The notes under the pieces are model-generated. The model did not search any database. It saw only the letters and a list, made by a program, of their open reading frames with translations, and was not told the DNA's origin. A stretch of DNA of 64,000 bases from Lachnospiraceae bacterium (GTDB taxonomy: Bacteria > Bacillota > Clostridia > Lachnospirales > Lachnospiraceae): NCBI GenBank assembly GCA_025758065.1, contig CP107199.1:2081501-2145500 (forward strand), in the 5' to 3' direction. The position numbers and the translations under genes are program-made. Shown one piece after another: positions 60,128 to 64,000 of the stretch (position 1 is its first letter; every line of letters starts with the position of its first letter).

Positions 60128-61072
60128 ATGGGAAAACGAATTGTAATTGCACTGGGCGGAAACGCTCTTGGAAAAACGATCTCAGAGCAGGCAGAAGTTG
60201 TAAAAGGAACTGCAAAGGCGATTGCAGGCCTGATCCTTGCAGGACATCAGGTTGTTATTTCACATGGGAATGGACCTCAGGTGGGAATGATCCAGAAGTC
60301 GATGACAGCTTTGCATAAGCAGGATCCCGAACATTATGAACTTTGCCCATTATCTGTGTGTACAGCAATGAGTCAGGGATATATTGGTCTGGATCTTCAG
60401 AGAGCTTTAAGAAATGAACTGGAAAGATCCGGGATCCGTAAACCTATTACTACCATTCTTACCCAGGTTCAGGTGGATCCGGAAGATGAGGCATATAAAA
60501 AGCCTTCTAAACCCATCGGAGCCTATGTAACAGAGGCGGAAGCAGAGATTCTGAGAAAAGAAAGAGGTTTTGTGTTTGCACAGGACGCTGGCAGAGGAAT
60601 CCGCCGCGTAGTTCCTTCACCAAAGCCTGTGGCTATCCTTGAAATGGAGTCTATCCGTGGAATGGTGGAAGAAGGCCAGATCGTGATCGCTTGCGGAGGC
60701 GGCGGTGTTCCTGTAGTAAAGAACGAAAACGGAGACTATATTGGCACGGAAGCGATCATAGATAAAGATTTTGCATCTGAAAAACTGGCAGAAGAGCTGG
60801 AGGCAGATTATCTGATCATTCTTACAGCAGTAGAAAAAGTGGCGATCGGCTATGGTACACCAAGAGAAAAGTGGCTGGATCATATGAGTGTGAAAGAAGC
60901 AGAATTTTATATAGAGGAAGGACAGTTTGCTCCAGGTTCCATGCTTCCAAAGGTAGAGGCAGCAGTTGCTTTTGCAAAATCTGGCAAAGGAAGAAAAGCA
61001 CTGATTACGTTGCTTGAAAAAGCAGAAGATGGAATTGAAGGAAAAACAGGAACAGAAATAGAATTGGTTTAA
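60128..61072 (+). CDS. arcC: Carbamate kinase
   Basis: This 314-residue enzyme of the amino-acid-kinase fold makes ATP from carbamoyl phosphate and ADP, releasing carbamate. IALGGNALG (about 6-14), SHGNGPQVGM (about 46-55), CGGGGVPVV (about 195) and DKDFASEKLAEELEADYLIILTAV (about 212-235) are its signature blocks. In E. coli the carbamate kinase YbcF is encoded with AllFGH. Here it is in the same cluster and would complete substrate-level phosphorylation. GAGGAGAAAATAATT precedes the ATG. Confidence 0.95.
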   Translation: MGKRIVIALGGNALGKTISEQAEVVKGTAKAIAGLILAGHQVVISHGNGPQVGMIQKSMTALHKQDPEHYELCPLSVCTAMSQGYIGLDLQRALRNELERSGIRKPITTILTQVQVDPEDEAYKKPSKPIGAYVTEAEAEILRKERGFVFAQDAGRGIRRVVPSPKPVAILEMESIRGMVEEGQIVIACGGGGVPVVKNENGDYIGTEAIIDKDFASEKLAEELEADYLIILTAVEKVAIGYGTPREKWLDHMSVKEAEFYIEEGQFAPGSMLPKVEAAVAFAKSGKGRKALITLLEKAEDGIEGKTGTEIELV

Positions 61073-61122
61073 AAACTAAGATAAAGATTGAAAAATTAAG
61101 AATGAGAATAGGAAGTGGTTTT

Positions 61123-62484
61123 ATGTATGACCCAGAACAGGCGGTATTTGAAGAACAGCCAGAATCTAACATTGAAATTGCATACGGAATAGAAGATGTT
61201 CCAAAACCATTGTGGAAAGCGATCCTTTTTGCACTTCAGATCACATTAGTGGATTTCACACCTTTTATGTGGGCAGCCGGTTTTGCTTCTTTAGCCGGGA
61301 TCGATCAACCTGATTTTGTACCTACTTTGCTTTGTGCCTGCTTTTTCTGCATGGGTATATGCACTTTTCTTCAGACAACGGTAGGAAACAGGCTTCCTAT
61401 TGTGCAAGGTTCATCTTCTGCTTTGATGTCTTCCATGGGTAATATAGCAGGTGTTTATGGCCTTCCTGCTGTATGGGGCGCATCCTTTATAGGAGGTCTG
61501 ATCCAGACAGTACTTGGAGTGACCAAAACAGTCAGTAAAGTAAGAAAATTTCTTCCACCGGTAGTGGTTGGTTCTGTAGTAACTGCAATTGGCTTTGTAG
61601 CAGCAAGGATTGCAGTCCAGTGGACATTTTCCAAACAGGAACCGTTGTATCTGATCCTGGCACTGATTTCATTTTTACTGGCACTTGTACTTAAATTTAA
61701 AACAAAAGGAATCATTTCCCAGGGATTTATACTTGTTACAGTTGTGATCGTAGGAGTAGTGGTATCATCTTTTCTGGGGATTTTTGACTGGGAAGCAGTT
61801 CACGCAGCCCCATGGCTGAGAATCCCGCGTCTTTTCCCATTTACAGGTATGAAAGGACAGCCAAGTGGTGCGATCACCATTATAGCGGCAGCTGTTATCG
61901 GTGGTTTTAGTGGATATATGGGAGCTATTTTTGAGTCTGTAGGAGATTATGCTGCAACCTGTGCAGCCTGTGATGAGGTGTACAGAGTAAAGCATATTGA
62001 TAAGGGAATCATGGCCAGTGGCCTTGGCTGTATGATCACAGCTCTTTTTGGAGGCCTGCCATGTACATCTTATACACAGAATATAGGTATCGTGGCAGCT
62101 ACCGGTGTAGCTTCCAGACGTGTGACCCAGTTTGCAGGGGGACTCTTCCAACTTTATGGTTTCTGTCCTAAAATGGCATATATCCTGGCAGGTATCCCTA
62201 AACCGGTTATCGGAGCTGTTTTTCTAATCTCAGCGGCTTCCATCATGTTTTCTGGGATCGATTCCATTGTATCATCTCCAAGAACATTGAGAAATACGCT
62301 GGTAGCCGGAATTACCCTTACTTTAGCAGTTATGCTTCCATATCAGTGTACTTCTACTTATAAAGAGTGGGCAGATGGACTTTCGCCATTTTTAAATATG
62401 CTTTGTACTTCACCGGTATTTATTGCAGTACTGTGTGGTGTGGGATTAAATGTATTGTTGAATATTGTTTTAAAAGAATCATAA
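61123..62484 (+). CDS. NCS2-family purine/pyrimidine permease
   Basis: This 453-residue transporter has about 12-14 helices. The nucleobase-ascorbate signature is present: AAVIGGFSGYMGAIFESVGDYAATCAACD (acidic motif in TM8, about 262-290) and TSYTQNIGIVAATGVASR (QNxG motif in TM10, about 318-335). Relatives move xanthine, urate or uracil with protons. This is the probable substrate importer of the cluster. ATG 61123 is chosen for GGAAGTGG at 61111-61118; the earlier in-frame ATG 61102 lacks one. A strong terminator follows. Confidence 0.92.
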   Translation: MYDPEQAVFEEQPESNIEIAYGIEDVPKPLWKAILFALQITLVDFTPFMWAAGFASLAGIDQPDFVPTLLCACFFCMGICTFLQTTVGNRLPIVQGSSSALMSSMGNIAGVYGLPAVWGASFIGGLIQTVLGVTKTVSKVRKFLPPVVVGSVVTAIGFVAARIAVQWTFSKQEPLYLILALISFLLALVLKFKTKGIISQGFILVTVVIVGVVVSSFLGIFDWEAVHAAPWLRIPRLFPFTGMKGQPSGAITIIAAAVIGGFSGYMGAIFESVGDYAATCAACDEVYRVKHIDKGIMASGLGCMITALFGGLPCTSYTQNIGIVAATGVASRRVTQFAGGLFQLYGFCPKMAYILAGIPKPVIGAVFLISAASIMFSGIDSIVSSPRTLRNTLVAGITLTLAVMLPYQCTSTYKEWADGLSPFLNMLCTSPVFIAVLCGVGLNVLLNIVLKES

Positions 62485-62503
62485 GAATATCCTTTGATCA
62501 AAT

Positions 62504-62540
62504 AAGGGCTGCGGTTTTGAATCGCAGCCCTTAAAAAATT
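62504..62540. terminator. Terminator at the end of the degradation cluster
   Basis: AAGGGCTGCG (62504-62513) and CGCAGCCCTT (62523-62532) form a perfect 10-bp stem. On the plus strand the following run is A-rich with TTT, and on the minus strand the opposite side is also suitable, so it could serve both converging units. Confidence 0.8.
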
Positions 62541-62586
62541 TCTTATTCAATTCCAGATCTTCAGATCTTTTATGAATTTCTATGAA

Positions 62587-63774
62587 TTAGAAATCAACTT
62601 CCTCATCATAGTAGCAGCACTTAAGCAGCTTAGCCATCAGATCTGGGTTGATGCTTCTTGGGTTGGAGCCGGTGCAGGCATCGCCTACTGCCAGTTCTGC
62701 AACCTTAGGCAGTTTCTCCATGAATTCTTTCTCATCGATGATTCCGCCTTCATAGTACTTGATGCAGGTAGGAATATCCAGATCCTTGTTCATCTCGCGG
62801 ATCCTTGCGATCAGAGCATCTACCAGTTCTTCATCAGTATTTCCCGGCAGGTTGATGAACTTAGCGATCTTAGCATATCTTGCAGCTGCTTCAGGTTCTT
62901 TTGCGTTGTATTTGATAACCTTTGGCAGGTACATTGCGTTAGCACATCCATGAACAATATGTCCGCCAGAGTAAGCAGCACCGGTCTTGTGTGCCATAGA
63001 GTGAACGATACCTAATAATGCGTTAGAGAATGCCATACCAGCTAAGCACTGTGCGTCATGCATTTTAGCACGGGCATCCAGATCGCCATTGTAGGAAGCA
63101 ACCAGATATTCGTTGATCAGTTCGATTGCATGGAGTGCTAATGGATCGGTGTATTCGCAGTGCAGTGTGGAAACATAAGCCTCGATAGCATGAGTCATAG
63201 CATCCATACCAGTATGTGCGGTCAGCTTCTTAGGCATAGTAGCTGCTAAAGCCGGGTCAACGATAGCAACATCTGGTGTGATGTTGAAGTCAGCCAGAGG
63301 ATATTTGATTCCCTTAGCATAATCTGTGATTACAGAGAATGCAGTAACTTCGGTAGCTGTACCGGAGGTAGAGGAGATAGCACAGAATTTAGCTTTTGTA
63401 CGCAGTGTTGGGAAGCTGAATGGTGTGATCAGGTCTTCGAACTTGGTATCAGGATACTCATAGAATACCCACATAGCCTTTGCAGCATCGATTGGTGAAC
63501 CACCACCTACAGCTACGATCCAGTCAGGTTTGAATTCCTGCATAGCTTTTGCACCCTTCATAACGGTCTCTACAGAAGGATCTGGCTCAACGCCTTCAAA
63601 TAACTGAACTTCCATTCCTGCTTCTTTTAAGTAAGCTTCTACTTTATCCAGGAAACCGAAACGCTTCATGGAGCCGCCGCCTACAACAACAATGGCTTTC
63701 TTGCCAGGCAGTGTCTTTAAGGACTCCAGTGCATCTTTTCCATGGTATAAATCTCTTGGTAATGTGAATCTCAT
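62587..63774 (-). CDS. Iron-containing alcohol dehydrogenase
   Basis: This 395-residue NAD(P)-dependent enzyme is of the Fe-ADH family. It has AIVVVGGGSMKRFG and VGGGSPIDAAKAMWVFYEYP (nucleotide-binding, about 90-110), TSGTATEVTAFSVITD, and metal ligands in GMDAMTHAIEAYVS (about 195-208) and MAHKTGAAYSGGHIVHGCANA (about 258-280). The family includes butanol, 1,3-propanediol and lactaldehyde dehydrogenases, and specificity is not readable. AGGAGGTCATAATT precedes the ATG. It converges on the nucleobase cluster and is a separate transcription unit. Confidence 0.92.
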   Translation of the reverse strand: MRFTLPRDLYHGKDALESLKTLPGKKAIVVVGGGSMKRFGFLDKVEAYLKEAGMEVQLFEGVEPDPSVETVMKGAKAMQEFKPDWIVAVGGGSPIDAAKAMWVFYEYPDTKFEDLITPFSFPTLRTKAKFCAISSTSGTATEVTAFSVITDYAKGIKYPLADFNITPDVAIVDPALAATMPKKLTAHTGMDAMTHAIEAYVSTLHCEYTDPLALHAIELINEYLVASYNGDLDARAKMHDAQCLAGMAFSNALLGIVHSMAHKTGAAYSGGHIVHGCANAMYLPKVIKYNAKEPEAAARYAKIAKFINLPGNTDEELVDALIARIREMNKDLDIPTCIKYYEGGIIDEKEFMEKLPKVAELAVGDACTGSNPRSINPDLMAKLLKCCYYDEEVDF

Positions 63775-64000
63775 AATTATGACCTCCTAAAAATATAGTT
63801 GTGTGATTGACTATATGTATCTGTTCGTTATTTCTTTAACAGCTATATAGTAGCACATTGATAAAAGTTTGACTAGATGCAAAAATGGAATAATGGTATT
63901 CCTGTAAGTATATCACTGGTTAATGAGAAGAAAATTGTGAAATGTGAATAAAAATAGAAAGCAGAAAGAAAAAAATACTCAGTAACAGAAAAATAAACGA
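63775..64000. other. Upstream region of the iron alcohol dehydrogenase
   Basis: AT-rich, no reading frame seen. On the minus strand TGCTACTAT (reverse complement of 63847-63855) is a possible extended -10 for the dehydrogenase gene. Nothing else is supported. Confidence 0.35.

Overview
The window looks like chromosomal DNA of an anaerobic, endospore-forming, low-to-mid GC Firmicute, most likely a Lachnospiraceae-type gut Clostridium. The evidence is spoIIM, spoIID and spoIIQ homologues, a non-discriminating AspRS with GatCAB under a T-box, a giant 2-hydroxyacyl-CoA dehydratase activase-type protein, an iron alcohol dehydrogenase, and strong sigma-A promoters with AGGAGG-type ribosome binding sites. 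I saw no rRNA, tRNA, CRISPR array, prophage or IS transposase.

Layout. 1-12 kb: end of glyA, a 1419-residue activase-type protein, corA, a rhomboid-like membrane protein with a zinc-ribbon tail, pyruvate kinase, a diaminopimelate-decarboxylase family protein, proC and an ADP-ribose pyrophosphatase. 11.6-24.2 kb: a GNAT enzyme and a HAD phosphatase (minus strand), then spoIIM-xerD, a YprB-like exonuclease, ruvAB, zapA, a U32 peptidase and a rodA/ftsW plus class B PBP pair. 24.6-28.3 kb: a three-subunit molybdenum hydroxylase. 28.7-34.1 kb: an Rpn-type nuclease, a Nudix hydrolase and a four-gene operon holding two successive aconitase-family hydro-lyases (small-large-small-large). 34.3-40.7 kb: a diguanylate cyclase, an M42 peptidase, spoIID-spoIIQ, a CBS protein and an MFS transporter. 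40.8-46 kb: T-box, ND-aspS, gatCAB (indirect Asn-tRNA synthesis). 46-48.6 kb: an aminotransferase, a candidate structured RNA and a nitroreductase.

48.6-62.5 kb is the most interesting block: a PucR-type regulator diverging from a ten-gene cluster. It encodes AllH/AllF/AllG-like proteins (the oxamate carbamoyltransferase type known from E. coli allantoin fermentation), a metal-dependent 'cyclase' hydrolase, an 8-oxoguanine-deaminase-like amidohydrolase, a cytosine-deaminase-like amidohydrolase missing a metal-ligand histidine, two membrane proteins, a carbamate kinase and an NCS2 purine/pyrimidine permease. None of the allantoin-specific genes (allB, allC, allD) is present. I infer a fermentative route in which an imported N-heterocycle is deaminated, ring-opened to a ureido acid and cleaved to carbamoyl phosphate, giving ATP. 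The true substrate is unknown. The window ends with an iron alcohol dehydrogenase.

The intergenic regions hold at least three families of small palindromic, MITE-like elements. Family A (about 163 bp) has two full copies and three partial ones and carries a conserved reading frame. Family B (165 bp) has two full copies and one remnant. A 216-bp element with long terminal inverted repeats sits between a clear promoter and ruvA. There is also a tandem 128-bp repeat array after the PBP gene.
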